Assembly (NCBI RefSeq): GCF_963974425.1
Contig: NZ_CAXBCK010000008.1
Coordinates: 1-64,000 of the forward strand
DNA length: 64,000 bases
Reading direction: 5' to 3'
Source of the DNA: Marixanthomonas sp963974425
Lineage (GTDB): Bacteria; Bacteroidota; Bacteroidia; Flavobacteriales; Flavobacteriaceae
Below, piece by piece: positions 46,700-55,857 of the stretch. How positions within the stretch are numbered: the first letter of the stretch is position 1; each line of letters starts with the position of its first letter. The notes beneath the pieces were generated by a model. That model saw only the letters and a program-made list of their open reading frames with translations, was not told the DNA's origin and searched no databases. The position numbers and the translations under genes were made by a program.

Positions 46700-48100
46700 A
46701 TGAAAATTTACAACTTAACCTATAACATATTATTTCTTTTTACATTCATAGTCCTTTTTTCTTGTAAAAAAGATGATTCCCCAACAGTAGTAGAGGAAGA
46801 GGAAACAGAAACAGAAAATGAAACCACAGGTTTTCAAGGTGAAATAGACTATATAAAAACTTATGGCGGTAGTAACCTTGACAAAGCAGTAAGTGTCGTA
46901 TTAGCCAATGATGGGAACTATGTTATTTTAGGCTCTACTAAAAGTACCGATGGAGACATAATAGATAAAACCACATCCGATGAAGATTATTGGCTCTTAA
47001 AAGTAAAACCTGATGGCGAAATAATCTGGAGCAAAACATATGGTGGTCCCGAGGACGATACTGCTTCTAGCCTAGGAAAAACAAGTGATGGAGGCTATAT
47101 AGCCTCTGGCTACAGTAGAGGTGCCGGCGGCGATGTTAGTAGTAATGCCGGATTTCATGACTTCTGGGTCGTAAAGTTTAGTGCTTCAGGTGATCTTCAA
47201 TGGCAAAAAAGTTTTGGTTTTCCAGGAAGTGATAAAGCCTATAAAGCCAAGCAAACCAGAGATGGTGGTTATATAGTTGCAGGGGTGTTGGATGTTTCTG
47301 CCAGTAATGGTGATGGTGGATTAGGCTCCAGGAAACCTGAAAAAGAAGCAGGTAGATCTCTTCAGCATGCTGGAGGTGATTATTGGGTTATCAAACTGTC
47401 TGCAACGGGAGAGATGCAATGGAGAAATTATTTCGGTGGTACTTTTACCGATACCGCTTATGATGTTCTGCAGACCTCAGATGGAGCATACCTTGTTTTT
47501 GGCACCTCAGACAGTTCTGACGTAGACATTTCAGAAAACATTGGCACCTATGACTATTGGGTGATAAAAGTTTCTGCAAATGGAGAATTAGTATGGGAAA
47601 AAAACTACGGCGGCACACAAATAGAAAACCTATATACCGCAGCTAAAACTTCAAATGGGAGTTTCCTAATCTTTGGCGATACTCGTAGTGATGATATAAA
47701 TGTAACCAGTAAGTTTGGAAATGCAGACATATGGGGTGCAGAAATTGATGAAGAAGGAGTGCTACTAACACAGCAATCTTATGGTGGACTTGAATTTGAA
47801 AGCGCTAGAGGTATTACTCAACTATCAAACGGAAATCACATTGTAACAGGTAACACCAGAAGTATAAATGGAGATTTTGATCAAAACAATGGTGACAATG
47901 ACGCTTTGGTTATGATAATAGATGATAAACTAAGTATTGAATTTCAATTAACAGTAGGCGGCTCAACATTTGATTTTGCTCAAGATGCAATCGAGGCAGA
48001 AAATAACACCTACGTTATTGCAGGAAGTACACAGAGTAATGACAAAGATATTCCTTTAAACCGTGGTGTAGAAGATTTATTATTATTTAAAATTAAGTAA
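46700..48100 (+). CDS. Seven-repeat propeller lipoprotein
   Basis: A lipoprotein of 466 residues; signal FLFTFIVLFSCKKDD with an acidic linker after the Cys. The rest is seven similar blocks of about 55 residues, each with YGG or a variant, DGGYIVAG, and a turn with DYWVIKLSATGEMQW. This pattern suggests a seven-bladed propeller. Lipidation and the acidic SKKDDS-type linker suggest export to the outer membrane surface. It lies between the choice-of-anchor B and MbnP-family genes, with gaps of 4 and 20 bp. Function unknown. Confidence 0.85.
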   Translation: MKIYNLTYNILFLFTFIVLFSCKKDDSPTVVEEEETETENETTGFQGEIDYIKTYGGSNLDKAVSVVLANDGNYVILGSTKSTDGDIIDKTTSDEDYWLLKVKPDGEIIWSKTYGGPEDDTASSLGKTSDGGYIASGYSRGAGGDVSSNAGFHDFWVVKFSASGDLQWQKSFGFPGSDKAYKAKQTRDGGYIVAGVLDVSASNGDGGLGSRKPEKEAGRSLQHAGGDYWVIKLSATGEMQWRNYFGGTFTDTAYDVLQTSDGAYLVFGTSDSSDVDISENIGTYDYWVIKVSANGELVWEKNYGGTQIENLYTAAKTSNGSFLIFGDTRSDDINVTSKFGNADIWGAEIDEEGVLLTQQSYGGLEFESARGITQLSNGNHIVTGNTRSINGDFDQNNGDNDALVMIIDDKLSIEFQLTVGGSTFDFAQDAIEAENNTYVIAGSTQSNDKDIPLNRGVEDLLLFKIK

Positions 48101-48120
48101 AAAACGTTAAATTATATCGA

Positions 48121-48903
48121 ATGAAAAAGAATGTTTTATTATTATTTGCAGTGACCTTGACTCTTTTTGCATGTAAGGATGTAGATGAAGAAGAAGTTGT
48201 AAACCCCAACCGAAATGTTACTTTTAATTTTACTCAAAACTGGGAAAGCGAAGAAATCACTAATCCTGACTACCAAACCACTGAATATACAAATGCCAAT
48301 GGTGAGGTATTAACTATCTCAAGGTTACGATATTTAATTTCAGATATTACATTTACCGATGAAGAAGGCGATAGTACCGTTATTAAAGGCTATAATTTAG
48401 TTAATGCGCGAGAAGGCACAAACCTACAGTACAAGCCTTCTAAAAAAATACCAGAAGGAACTTATGACCTAAGCTTTACTTTTGGTTTTGACGAGGAAGA
48501 TAATATTGACGGTGCATATGAAGATTTAACTGCTGCAAGTTGGGGCGTTCCCGAACAACTTGGCGGAGGCTATCACTTTATGCAGATGGAAGGTACATTT
48601 ATAGACAGTAACGATTCTCAAGCCCCATATCTATATCACACCATTCGAGCAGCCGATATGACAGAAGAAGGCCTACTATTAGAAGACACTTCGTTTGAAA
48701 TAAGCTTAGGCACTGTAACAGTGAAAGAAGACGCCTCTTTTGAAATTAAAATGGACGTATCTGAATGGTATAAAAACCCAAATCGATGGGATTTAAATGT
48801 TTTGAACACTAATTTAATGATGAACTTCGAAGCGCAGAAAATGATGTCTGAAAATGGCAAAACTGTTTTTAGCCTAGGAGAAGAAACCACTGTAGAAGAA
48901 TAG
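48121..48903 (+). CDS. MbnP-family lipoprotein
   Basis: A lipoprotein of 260 residues (MKKNVLLLFAVTLTLFAC). The mature part matches the MbnP family: NVTFNFTQNWES, ANGEVLTISRLRYLISDITF, KIPEGTYDLSFTFGFDEEDN and GGGYHFMQMEGTF. In methanotrophs MbnP binds copper after its diheme partner MbnH oxidises a Trp to kynurenine. The diheme gene follows after three bases, which supports a real pair. Only two histidines are present (in GYHFM and YHTI), fewer than I expect for the family, so metal binding may differ. Several Trp residues could be the oxidised site (ASWGV, SEWYKNPNRW). Confidence 0.85.
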   Translation: MKKNVLLLFAVTLTLFACKDVDEEEVVNPNRNVTFNFTQNWESEEITNPDYQTTEYTNANGEVLTISRLRYLISDITFTDEEGDSTVIKGYNLVNAREGTNLQYKPSKKIPEGTYDLSFTFGFDEEDNIDGAYEDLTAASWGVPEQLGGGYHFMQMEGTFIDSNDSQAPYLYHTIRAADMTEEGLLLEDTSFEISLGTVTVKEDASFEIKMDVSEWYKNPNRWDLNVLNTNLMMNFEAQKMMSENGKTVFSLGEETTVEE

Positions 48904-48906
48904 TAA

Positions 48907-50004
48907 TTGATTTACTTTAAAAAAATACAAACAATTTTTCTTGTCACAGCATGCTGTCTTTTTATAGCCTCATGTTCAAGTGATAAAGGTAGCAATCCTG
49001 AAGAAGAAGGCTACGAACCAACTCCTTTGGACTTGAAAGTACCGGTGTTATTTCAGCAAACAATATCATCGCCGGTAATTCCTGAAGATAACCCTCAAAC
49101 CGTCGAAGGGGTTGCTTTAGGTAAAAAATTATTTTTTGACCCCATTCTCTCTGGAGATAACACCTTAGCGTGTGCTGGTTGTCATGCACCAGAGGAAGCT
49201 TTTTCAGATTCAAGGCAATTTAGCCCAGGGATTGATGGCATAGAAGGGAGAAGAAATTCTATGCCTTTATTTAACTTAGCGTGGAATTATAAAGAAAACT
49301 TTTTTTGGGACGGCCGTGTTAATTCTATAGAAAAACAAGCTTTAGAACCTGTTATAGACCCTGTGGAAATGCATAACACGTGGCCAAATGCCATCTCGAA
49401 TATACAATCAACATCAGCGTACCCAGAACTTTTTTCAAAAGCATTTGGCACCACTACTATAGACTCCACTTTAGTCTCTAAAGCAATTGCCCAGTTTGTA
49501 CGCACCCTTATTTCAGGAAATTCAAGATACGATCAATTTTTACGTGGTGAAATAGAACTAACGGAAGCCGAACAGAATGGTCTGGAAGTCTATGTTGATG
49601 AAGAACGAGGCGATTGTTTTCACTGTCACGGCACACCCCCCAACGACCTACTTTGGACAGACAACGATTTTCACAATAATGGCTTAGACGAAATCTTTGA
49701 CGATCTTGGTCGCGGTGCTGCCACCGGTGATCCAAGGGAGTTTGGTCTCTTTAAAACCCCTTCCTTGCGTAATTTGGCCTATACAGCCCCATATATGCAC
49801 GATGGCCGTTTTGAGACTCTAGAAGAAGTAATAGATCATTATAGCGAGGGCTTAGTCTATTCTGAAACCATAGACCCACTTATGAAGGCCGTAGGCGACG
49901 GTGGCGTACAACTTACCAAACAAGACAAACAAGACCTTAAAGCTTTTTTACTTTCTTTATCTGATGAAAGTTTTATAAACAACCCAGACTTTCAAAAACC
50001 TTAG
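48907..50004 (+). CDS. Diheme cytochrome c peroxidase family (MauG/MbnH-like) lipoprotein
   Basis: A protein of 365 residues. The start is a TTG three bases after the MbnP stop: it gives a proper lipoprotein signal (IFLVTACCLFIASCSSD) and no ATG lies nearby. Two heme c sites are present, CAGCH at 89-93 and CFHCH at 237-241. Family motifs are NLAWNYKENFFWDGR, SLRNLAYTAPYMHDGRF and LEEVIDHYSEG. Relatives either reduce hydrogen peroxide or, in MauG and MbnH, use a high-valent diheme state to modify a partner protein. Adjacency to an MbnP-family gene favours the second role. Confidence 0.92.
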   Translation: MIYFKKIQTIFLVTACCLFIASCSSDKGSNPEEEGYEPTPLDLKVPVLFQQTISSPVIPEDNPQTVEGVALGKKLFFDPILSGDNTLACAGCHAPEEAFSDSRQFSPGIDGIEGRRNSMPLFNLAWNYKENFFWDGRVNSIEKQALEPVIDPVEMHNTWPNAISNIQSTSAYPELFSKAFGTTTIDSTLVSKAIAQFVRTLISGNSRYDQFLRGEIELTEAEQNGLEVYVDEERGDCFHCHGTPPNDLLWTDNDFHNNGLDEIFDDLGRGAATGDPREFGLFKTPSLRNLAYTAPYMHDGRFETLEEVIDHYSEGLVYSETIDPLMKAVGDGGVQLTKQDKQDLKAFLLSLSDESFINNPDFQKP

Positions 50005-50138
50005 ATTTTTTAGAGAAAAAATCCATAATCCTCGTTCAATTTTAAGTCTTTACGCCCCAATTTGTTAATTATTATTTAAAACTATAACGCCATAAGTTTA
50101 AATTGCCCCCTAACTATGGCTACCATCTGTATTTACCG

Positions 50139-50146
50139 TATATTTG
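50139..50146 (+). promoter_or_regulatory. Possible -7 element of the SUF operon
   Basis: TATATTTG matches the TAnnTTTG consensus, 26 bp before the first ATG of the operon. No clear -33 element is seen. Confidence 0.4.
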
Positions 50147-50172
50147 CAGTCTAATAAGAACAAATTTATCTT

Positions 50173-50502
50173 ATGATAAAAGTTAGTGAAAATGCGAAAT
50201 CAAAACTAGAACAATTGATGTCTGAAGAGGGCTTCAATATAATAAACGATTTTGTAAGAGTAGGTGTAAAAAGCGGAGGTTGCTCTGGTTTGTCCTACGA
50301 TCTTAAGTTTGATGACAAAATCGGGGAAAACGATAAACTTTTTGAAGATGAATCGGTGAAAATCGCTATCGATAAAAAAAGTTTTCTCTATCTAGTAGGA
50401 ACCACGTTAGAATACAGCGGTGGATTAAACGGCAAAGGCTTTGTTTTCAACAATCCCAATGCAAACCGCACCTGTGGTTGTGGCGAAAGTTTTTCGCTCT
50501 AA
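50173..50502 (+). CDS. HesB/IscA-family iron-sulfur carrier
   Basis: A protein of 109 residues, normal for A-type carriers. The three conserved cysteines are present: Cys37 in GGCSGLSYDL and Cys101/Cys103 in RTCGCGESFSL. It accepts Fe-S clusters from the SufBCD scaffold and passes them to apoproteins. As first gene of the SUF operon it plays the SufA/ErpA role; which of the two names applies cannot be told from sequence alone. Confidence 0.95.
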   Translation: MIKVSENAKSKLEQLMSEEGFNIINDFVRVGVKSGGCSGLSYDLKFDDKIGENDKLFEDESVKIAIDKKSFLYLVGTTLEYSGGLNGKGFVFNNPNANRTCGCGESFSL

Positions 50503-50580
50503 TTAATTTGAATAAAAATTTTACTTTGCTTTACATCTGAAATAGGTCTAGTAAAGAAGAATAAAAAAATAAAAGCTACA

Positions 50581-52020
50581 ATGGCTAAGTTTACTGAAGA
50601 CGATTTAAAGAAAGAACTCGAAACAAAAGAGTACGAATACGGATTTTATACTGATATAGAATCTGACACGTTCCCTGTTGGCTTAAACGAGGACATTGTT
50701 CGTGCTATTTCAAAAAAGAAAGAAGAGCCCGAATGGATGACCGAATGGCGTTTAGAATCTTTTCGTTATTGGAAAGAAATGATTGAACCTGAATGGGCAA
50801 ACGTTCATTACAACAAACCAGATTTTCAAAACATATCATATTATTCAGCTCCTAACAAAAAACCGAAATACGACAGTATTGACGAAGTAGATCCAGAATT
50901 ATTGGAAACCTTCAATAAGCTAGGTATTTCACTAGATGAGCAAAAAAAATTAGCAGGTGTTGCTGTAGATATTGTAATGGATTCCGTTTCAGTAACTACA
51001 ACTTTTAAAGATACTTTGGCAAAGAAGGGGATTATTTTCTGCTCTATTTCCGAAGCAATTAAAGAGCATCCAGAACTTGTTAAAAAGTACTTAGGTTCTG
51101 TAGTTCCGCAGAAAGACAACTTTTACGCAGCTTTAAATAGCGCGGTGTTTAGTGATGGATCATTCTGTTACATTCCAAAAGGTGTACGATGCCCAATGGA
51201 ACTTTCAACCTATTTTCGAATTAACCAGGCCGGAACAGGACAATTTGAGCGTACGTTAGTAGTTGCCGATGAAGACAGTTACGTAAGTTATTTAGAAGGC
51301 TGTACGGCACCTATGCGTGACGAAAATCAATTACACGCTGCAGTTGTAGAGTTGGTTGCTTTGGACGGCGCTGAGATTAAATATTCTACTGTTCAAAATT
51401 GGTTTCCAGGAAGTAAAGATGGAAAGGGCGGAGTATTCAACTTTGTGACAAAAAGAGGAATTTGTGAAAAGAACGCAAAAATTTCTTGGACGCAAGTAGA
51501 AACTGGAAGTGCCGTAACTTGGAAATATCCTAGTTGTATATTAAAAGGCGATAACTCTATTGGAGAGTTTTATTCAATTGCCGTTACTAACAACTTTCAG
51601 CAGGCTGATACCGGTACTAAAATGATTCACTTAGGAAAGAACACAAAAAGCACCATTATTTCAAAAGGTATTTCGGCTGGTAAATCGCAAAACAGTTATC
51701 GCGGATTAGTACAGATAAATAGCCGAGCCGGTAATTTTTCTCAGTGTGATTCGTTGCTAATGGGTAATGAGTGTGGAGCGCACACCTTCCCTTACATTGA
51801 AGCTAAAAGTAAAACAGCTCAAGTAGAGCACGAGGCAACAACAAGTAAAATTGGTGAGGACCAAATTTTTTATTGTAATCAACGTGGTATAGACACTGAA
51901 AAAGCAATCGCATTAATTGTAAACGGTTTCAGTAAAGAAGTTTTAAATAAACTACCTATGGAATTTGCCGTTGAAGCGCAAAAACTATTAGAAATTTCAT
52001 TGGAAGGATCTGTAGGTTAA
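50581..52020 (+). CDS. sufB: Fe-S assembly scaffold SufB
   Basis: A protein of 479 residues, typical for SufB. It begins with EDDLKKELETKEYEYGFYTD and has the family core LNSAVFSDGSFCYIPKGVRC, EGCTAPMRDENQLHAAVVEL, VFNFVTKRGIC and IYCNQRG-like IFYCNQRGIDTEKAIALIVN. It is the scaffold on which clusters are built, with SufC and SufD. A small lipoprotein gene separates it from sufC. Confidence 0.98.
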   Translation: MAKFTEDDLKKELETKEYEYGFYTDIESDTFPVGLNEDIVRAISKKKEEPEWMTEWRLESFRYWKEMIEPEWANVHYNKPDFQNISYYSAPNKKPKYDSIDEVDPELLETFNKLGISLDEQKKLAGVAVDIVMDSVSVTTTFKDTLAKKGIIFCSISEAIKEHPELVKKYLGSVVPQKDNFYAALNSAVFSDGSFCYIPKGVRCPMELSTYFRINQAGTGQFERTLVVADEDSYVSYLEGCTAPMRDENQLHAAVVELVALDGAEIKYSTVQNWFPGSKDGKGGVFNFVTKRGICEKNAKISWTQVETGSAVTWKYPSCILKGDNSIGEFYSIAVTNNFQQADTGTKMIHLGKNTKSTIISKGISAGKSQNSYRGLVQINSRAGNFSQCDSLLMGNECGAHTFPYIEAKSKTAQVEHEATTSKIGEDQIFYCNQRGIDTEKAIALIVNGFSKEVLNKLPMEFAVEAQKLLEISLEGSVG

Positions 52021-52056
52021 TTTTTTCTGAAAAATAAAAACCCAAAATATAGTACC

Positions 52057-52470
52057 ATGAAAAAAACATTTTTGCTGCTATTACTTTCAGCCACAGTGAT
52101 TTCTTGTAACGATACAAAAAAAGAAACTGAAGAACAGCCTGAAGAAAAAGTCGCTTCGGCAACCGACGAGTCCGTAAAGACTTACAGAGGCGAATTTATT
52201 TACACCGACGATGCAGCAGTTTTAAAAGGAAACACATTTATTTATGGGGTTACTATAGACGATAAAAGCCAAGAATTGGCCGATAAGGTTTCCAAAATAA
52301 AAAAAGACGCTTATGATATGGTTCCAGTAATTGTTACTGGGGAAGTAAAACCAAATCCAAAAGCTGAAAACGAAGAGGTTTGGGAAGAAGTGATTACCAT
52401 AAAAGATATTTTACATGTTAGCGATAAACCCGCTAAAAACGATATAAAATTAGAAGAAAAGAAAAGTTAA
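52057..52470 (+). CDS. Lipoprotein in suf operon, NlpE-C-like OB fold
   Basis: A lipoprotein of 137 residues (LLLLLSATVISCNDTKK, Glu-rich linker). The core GEFIYTDDAAVLKGNTFIYG and VPVIVTGEVKPNPKAENEEV resembles the C-terminal OB domain of NlpE, an outer-membrane copper and stress lipoprotein. It lies 36 bp after sufB and two bases before sufC, so it must be co-transcribed with the Fe-S genes. The resemblance is by eye; function is unknown. A second embedded lipoprotein lies further downstream. Confidence 0.75.
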   Translation: MKKTFLLLLLSATVISCNDTKKETEEQPEEKVASATDESVKTYRGEFIYTDDAAVLKGNTFIYGVTIDDKSQELADKVSKIKKDAYDMVPVIVTGEVKPNPKAENEEVWEEVITIKDILHVSDKPAKNDIKLEEKKS

Positions 52471-52472
52471 TT

Positions 52473-53222
52473 ATGCTACATATAAAAAACCTGCACGCAG
52501 GTATTGAAGGAAAAGATATTTTAAAAGGCATTAATTTAGAAGTAAAAGCTGGTGAAGTACACGCTATTATGGGGCCAAATGGTTCTGGTAAAAGCACCTT
52601 GGCTTCGGTTATTGCTGGAAAAGAAGAGTTTGAGCTTCAACAAGGCGAAATTGTCTTCGAAGGCGCTGAAATATCTGAACTGGATCCCGAAGAACGTGCT
52701 CATAAAGGCTTGTTCTTATCATTCCAATACCCTATTGAAATTCCTGGTGTTACAGTAACCAACTTTATAAAAACGGCTATAAACGAAACCCGTAAAGCTA
52801 AAGGCTTAGAAGATATGCCAGCCAGCGAAATGTTGAAAAGAATAAAGGAAAAGGCAGACATGCTAGAGATTGACCGAAAATTTCTGTCTCGTTCCTTAAA
52901 TGAAGGTTTTTCTGGAGGTGAGAAAAAACGAAACGAGATTTTTCAATTAGCTATGATGGAACCAAAATTAGCCATCTTAGACGAAACAGACTCTGGTTTG
53001 GATATTGACGCCTTGAAAATTGTAGCTGACGGAGTTAACAAACTAAAAAGCAAGGACAACGCTGTTATTGTAATTACGCACTACCAACGTTTGCTAAACC
53101 ATATAGTTCCGGATTATGTACACGTACTAATGGGCGGAAAAATAGTAAAATCTGGTGGTAAAGAATTAGCATATGAGCTTGAAGAACGAGGCTACGATTG
53201 GATTAAAGAAGAATTGGTTTAA
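52473..53222 (+). CDS. sufC: Fe-S assembly ATPase SufC
   Basis: An ABC-type ATPase of 249 residues. Walker A GPNGSGKST, signature LNEGFSGGEKKRNEIFQLAM, Walker B LAILDETDSGLDIDAL and the H-loop VITHYQRLL are all present. It is a soluble ATPase that drives cluster assembly on SufB/SufD; no membrane partner is expected. It starts two bases after the embedded lipoprotein gene. Confidence 0.98.
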   Translation: MLHIKNLHAGIEGKDILKGINLEVKAGEVHAIMGPNGSGKSTLASVIAGKEEFELQQGEIVFEGAEISELDPEERAHKGLFLSFQYPIEIPGVTVTNFIKTAINETRKAKGLEDMPASEMLKRIKEKADMLEIDRKFLSRSLNEGFSGGEKKRNEIFQLAMMEPKLAILDETDSGLDIDALKIVADGVNKLKSKDNAVIVITHYQRLLNHIVPDYVHVLMGGKIVKSGGKELAYELEERGYDWIKEELV

Positions 53223-53287
53223 ACAAGCCTATTCCCTCTTGGAGGGGCAATGAGCAAGTTTTCCATAAATCTTAAACAAAGATAAAA

Positions 53288-54604
53288 ATGAGTTTAAAAG
53301 ATAAATTAGTTTCATCATACATCGCTTTTGAAGATCACTTGGAGCCCGACTCTCCTATACACGATCTTCGCAATAAAGCCATGAAAGTTTTTGAAGAACA
53401 AGGTTTCCCTTCCAAAAAGGAAGAAGCTTGGAAATACACTTCTTTAAAATCAGTTGAAAAAACCGATTACAGTATTTTCCCGAAGCAACAGGAAAAACAT
53501 ATTGAATTTAAGGATGTTAAAAAATACTTTCTGCACGACATCGATACCTATAAAATCGTTTTTATAGACGGTGTTTACAGTTCATTTTTATCTGAAACTA
53601 CACACGATTCTATCGATGTTTGCCTGCTATCTTCTGCTTTGAACAAATCGAAGTACCAACCGGTAATCGAAGCATATTTCAATAAAATAGCAGAAAAAGA
53701 TAGTCTTACTTCTTTGAATACTGCTTTTGCCAAAGAAGGAGCTTATATTCACATTCCGAAAAATAAGGAGGTTGAAAAACCTATTGAGATCATCAACTTC
53801 TCAACCGGAAATGAAGCGGCAGCTATGTTGCAGCCTCGTAATTTAGTAGTAGTTGGTGAAAATGCACACGTTCAGATTATTGAGCGCCATCAAAGTCTTT
53901 CAGAAAATGCTGTATTTACCAATAGTGTTACTGAAATATTCGCAGAAAAGCGTGCATATGTAGATTACTATAAGATACAAACCGACAATACTACAGCTTC
54001 TTTAATTGATAATACATACGTTTCGCAACAACGAGAAAGCAACTGCCGAGTACATACCTTTTCATTTGGTGGAAAATTAACTCGTAACAACCTTCATTTT
54101 TATCAATTTGGAGAGCGTTGTGATTCTACACTTAATGGTATTACTATTATTGAGGATAAACAACATGTAGATCACAATACCTTAGTGCACCACACAGCAC
54201 CAAACTGTGAAAGTCACCAAGACTATAAGGGTATTTATGCGGATAAATCAACTGGGGTTTTTAATGGTAAAGTATTGGTTGATAAAGTAGCTCAAAAGAT
54301 TGATGCATTTCAAAAAAACAACAACATATTAGTGGACGATGGTGCCACCATCAACTCTAAACCTCAATTAGAAATTTTTGCAGACGATGTAAAATGCACA
54401 CACGGTTGTACCATTGGTCAATTAGATGAAGACGCTTTATTCTATATGCGTTCTCGTGGTATTGCTAAAAAAGAAGCTCGTGCATTATTAATGTATGCTT
54501 TTGCAAACAGTGTACTTGAAAGTGTGAAAATTCCCGAATTGAAACAACGTATCAATAAACTAATTGCCAAAAAAATTGGCGTTAGTCTGGGTTTTCAATT
54601 GTAA
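53288..54604 (+). CDS. sufD: Fe-S assembly protein SufD
   Basis: A protein of 438 residues, homologous to SufB in its C-terminal half. Typical stretches are NKAMKVFEEQGFPSKKEEAW, LHHTAPNCES-like LVHHTAPNCESHQDYKGIYA, GVFNGKVLVDKVAQKIDAFQ and VKCTHGCTIGQLDEDALFYM. It forms the SufBCD complex. The 65-bp gap from sufC holds a short GC-richer palindrome (ccctcttggaggg, near 53234), similar to intergenic repeats common in this group. Confidence 0.97.
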   Translation: MSLKDKLVSSYIAFEDHLEPDSPIHDLRNKAMKVFEEQGFPSKKEEAWKYTSLKSVEKTDYSIFPKQQEKHIEFKDVKKYFLHDIDTYKIVFIDGVYSSFLSETTHDSIDVCLLSSALNKSKYQPVIEAYFNKIAEKDSLTSLNTAFAKEGAYIHIPKNKEVEKPIEIINFSTGNEAAAMLQPRNLVVVGENAHVQIIERHQSLSENAVFTNSVTEIFAEKRAYVDYYKIQTDNTTASLIDNTYVSQQRESNCRVHTFSFGGKLTRNNLHFYQFGERCDSTLNGITIIEDKQHVDHNTLVHHTAPNCESHQDYKGIYADKSTGVFNGKVLVDKVAQKIDAFQKNNNILVDDGATINSKPQLEIFADDVKCTHGCTIGQLDEDALFYMRSRGIAKKEARALLMYAFANSVLESVKIPELKQRINKLIAKKIGVSLGFQL

Positions 54605-54627
54605 TCACTCCTTAAATAAAATTTTCC

Positions 54628-55845
54628 ATGGCCTTTAACGTTCAGGAAATTAGAAAAGACTTTCCCATTCTTCAACGTGAAGTAAATGGCAAACCCCTTG
54701 TATATTTAGATAATGCAGCTACGGCTCAAAAACCACAAGCGGTGATTGACTGTATTGTAGATTACTATTCAAATTACAATGCAAACATTCATCGTGGGGT
54801 GCATACGTTGTCTCAAGAGGCAACCGATGCGTATGAAGGTGCTCGGAAAAAAATTCAAGAACATTTCAATATACAACATTCGCACGAAGTTATTTTAACC
54901 GCGGGTACCACTCATGGTATTAATATGATAGCGAATGGCTTCAATGAATTTCTGAAAAAAGGCGATGAGATTATTGTTTCGGCTTTAGAACATCATTCTA
55001 ATATCGTTCCTTGGCAAATGCTTTGTGAACGTACGGGAGCCGAATTAAAAGTAATTCCTATTGATGAAAAGGGCGTTTTAGTTCTTTCAGAATACGAAAA
55101 ATTGCTCTCAGAACATACAAAGTTGGTTTTTGTAAATCATATTTCGAATGCATTAGGAACCATCAATCCAATTGCTGAAATTATTGAAATGGCACACAAT
55201 GTCGATGCTGCGGTTTTAGTAGATGGAGCCCAATCTTGTTCGCACATTAAACCCGATTTACAAGCACTCGATGTTGACTTCTATGTAACGTCGGCCCATA
55301 AAATGTGTGGTCCCACAGGTGTAGGAATGCTCTACGGAAAAGAAGAATGGCTCAATAAATTACCTCCATATCAAGGGGGTGGTGAGATGATTGCCGAAGT
55401 AACTTTTGCAAAAACGACGTATGCCGGTCTACCACATAAATTTGAAGCTGGCACGCCTAATATTGCAGGCGGTATTGCTTTTGGTGCTGCAATTGATTAC
55501 CTTAACAGTATCGGTTTTGATGAAATTGATGCACACGAACATGAATTATTGACCTATGCCACCGAGCAATTAACAGCGATAGAAGGGTTAAAAATATACG
55601 GAACAGGTGTTGCTAAAACATCGGTTATTTCGTTCAATATTGAAGGAATTCATCCATACGATATTGGTACTATTGTTGATAAATTAGGCATAGCGGTTCG
55701 TACGGGTCATCATTGTGCACAACCCATAATGGATTATTATAAGATACCCGGTACGGTTCGTGCTTCTTTCGCTTTTTATAATACAAAGGAAGAAGTTGAT
55801 GCACTCGTTAAAGCCGTGAAGAAAGCAAAAACGATGTTAACTTAA
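54628..55845 (+). CDS. sufS: Cysteine desulfurase SufS
   Basis: A PLP enzyme of 405 residues that takes sulfur from cysteine for Fe-S assembly. PLP lysine Lys225 in TSAHKMCGPTGVGM and the persulfide cysteine Cys363 in VRTGHHCAQPIMDYY are present; NANIHRGVHTLS and ALEHHSNIVPWQ are group II motifs. It passes sulfur to SufE, encoded two genes later. Confidence 0.97.
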   Translation: MAFNVQEIRKDFPILQREVNGKPLVYLDNAATAQKPQAVIDCIVDYYSNYNANIHRGVHTLSQEATDAYEGARKKIQEHFNIQHSHEVILTAGTTHGINMIANGFNEFLKKGDEIIVSALEHHSNIVPWQMLCERTGAELKVIPIDEKGVLVLSEYEKLLSEHTKLVFVNHISNALGTINPIAEIIEMAHNVDAAVLVDGAQSCSHIKPDLQALDVDFYVTSAHKMCGPTGVGMLYGKEEWLNKLPPYQGGGEMIAEVTFAKTTYAGLPHKFEAGTPNIAGGIAFGAAIDYLNSIGFDEIDAHEHELLTYATEQLTAIEGLKIYGTGVAKTSVISFNIEGIHPYDIGTIVDKLGIAVRTGHHCAQPIMDYYKIPGTVRASFAFYNTKEEVDALVKAVKKAKTMLT

Positions 55846-55857
55846 ACAGTAGAACTT

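Noticed and set aside
50004..50023. gattttttagagaaaaaatc at the end of the diheme gene as a terminator.
   Set aside because: The stem is only A/T apart from one end pair, too weak to call a terminator.
53228..53250. Palindrome ccctcttggaggg between sufC and sufD.
   Set aside because: Looks like a short remnant of a common intergenic repeat; no T run and the operon clearly continues.
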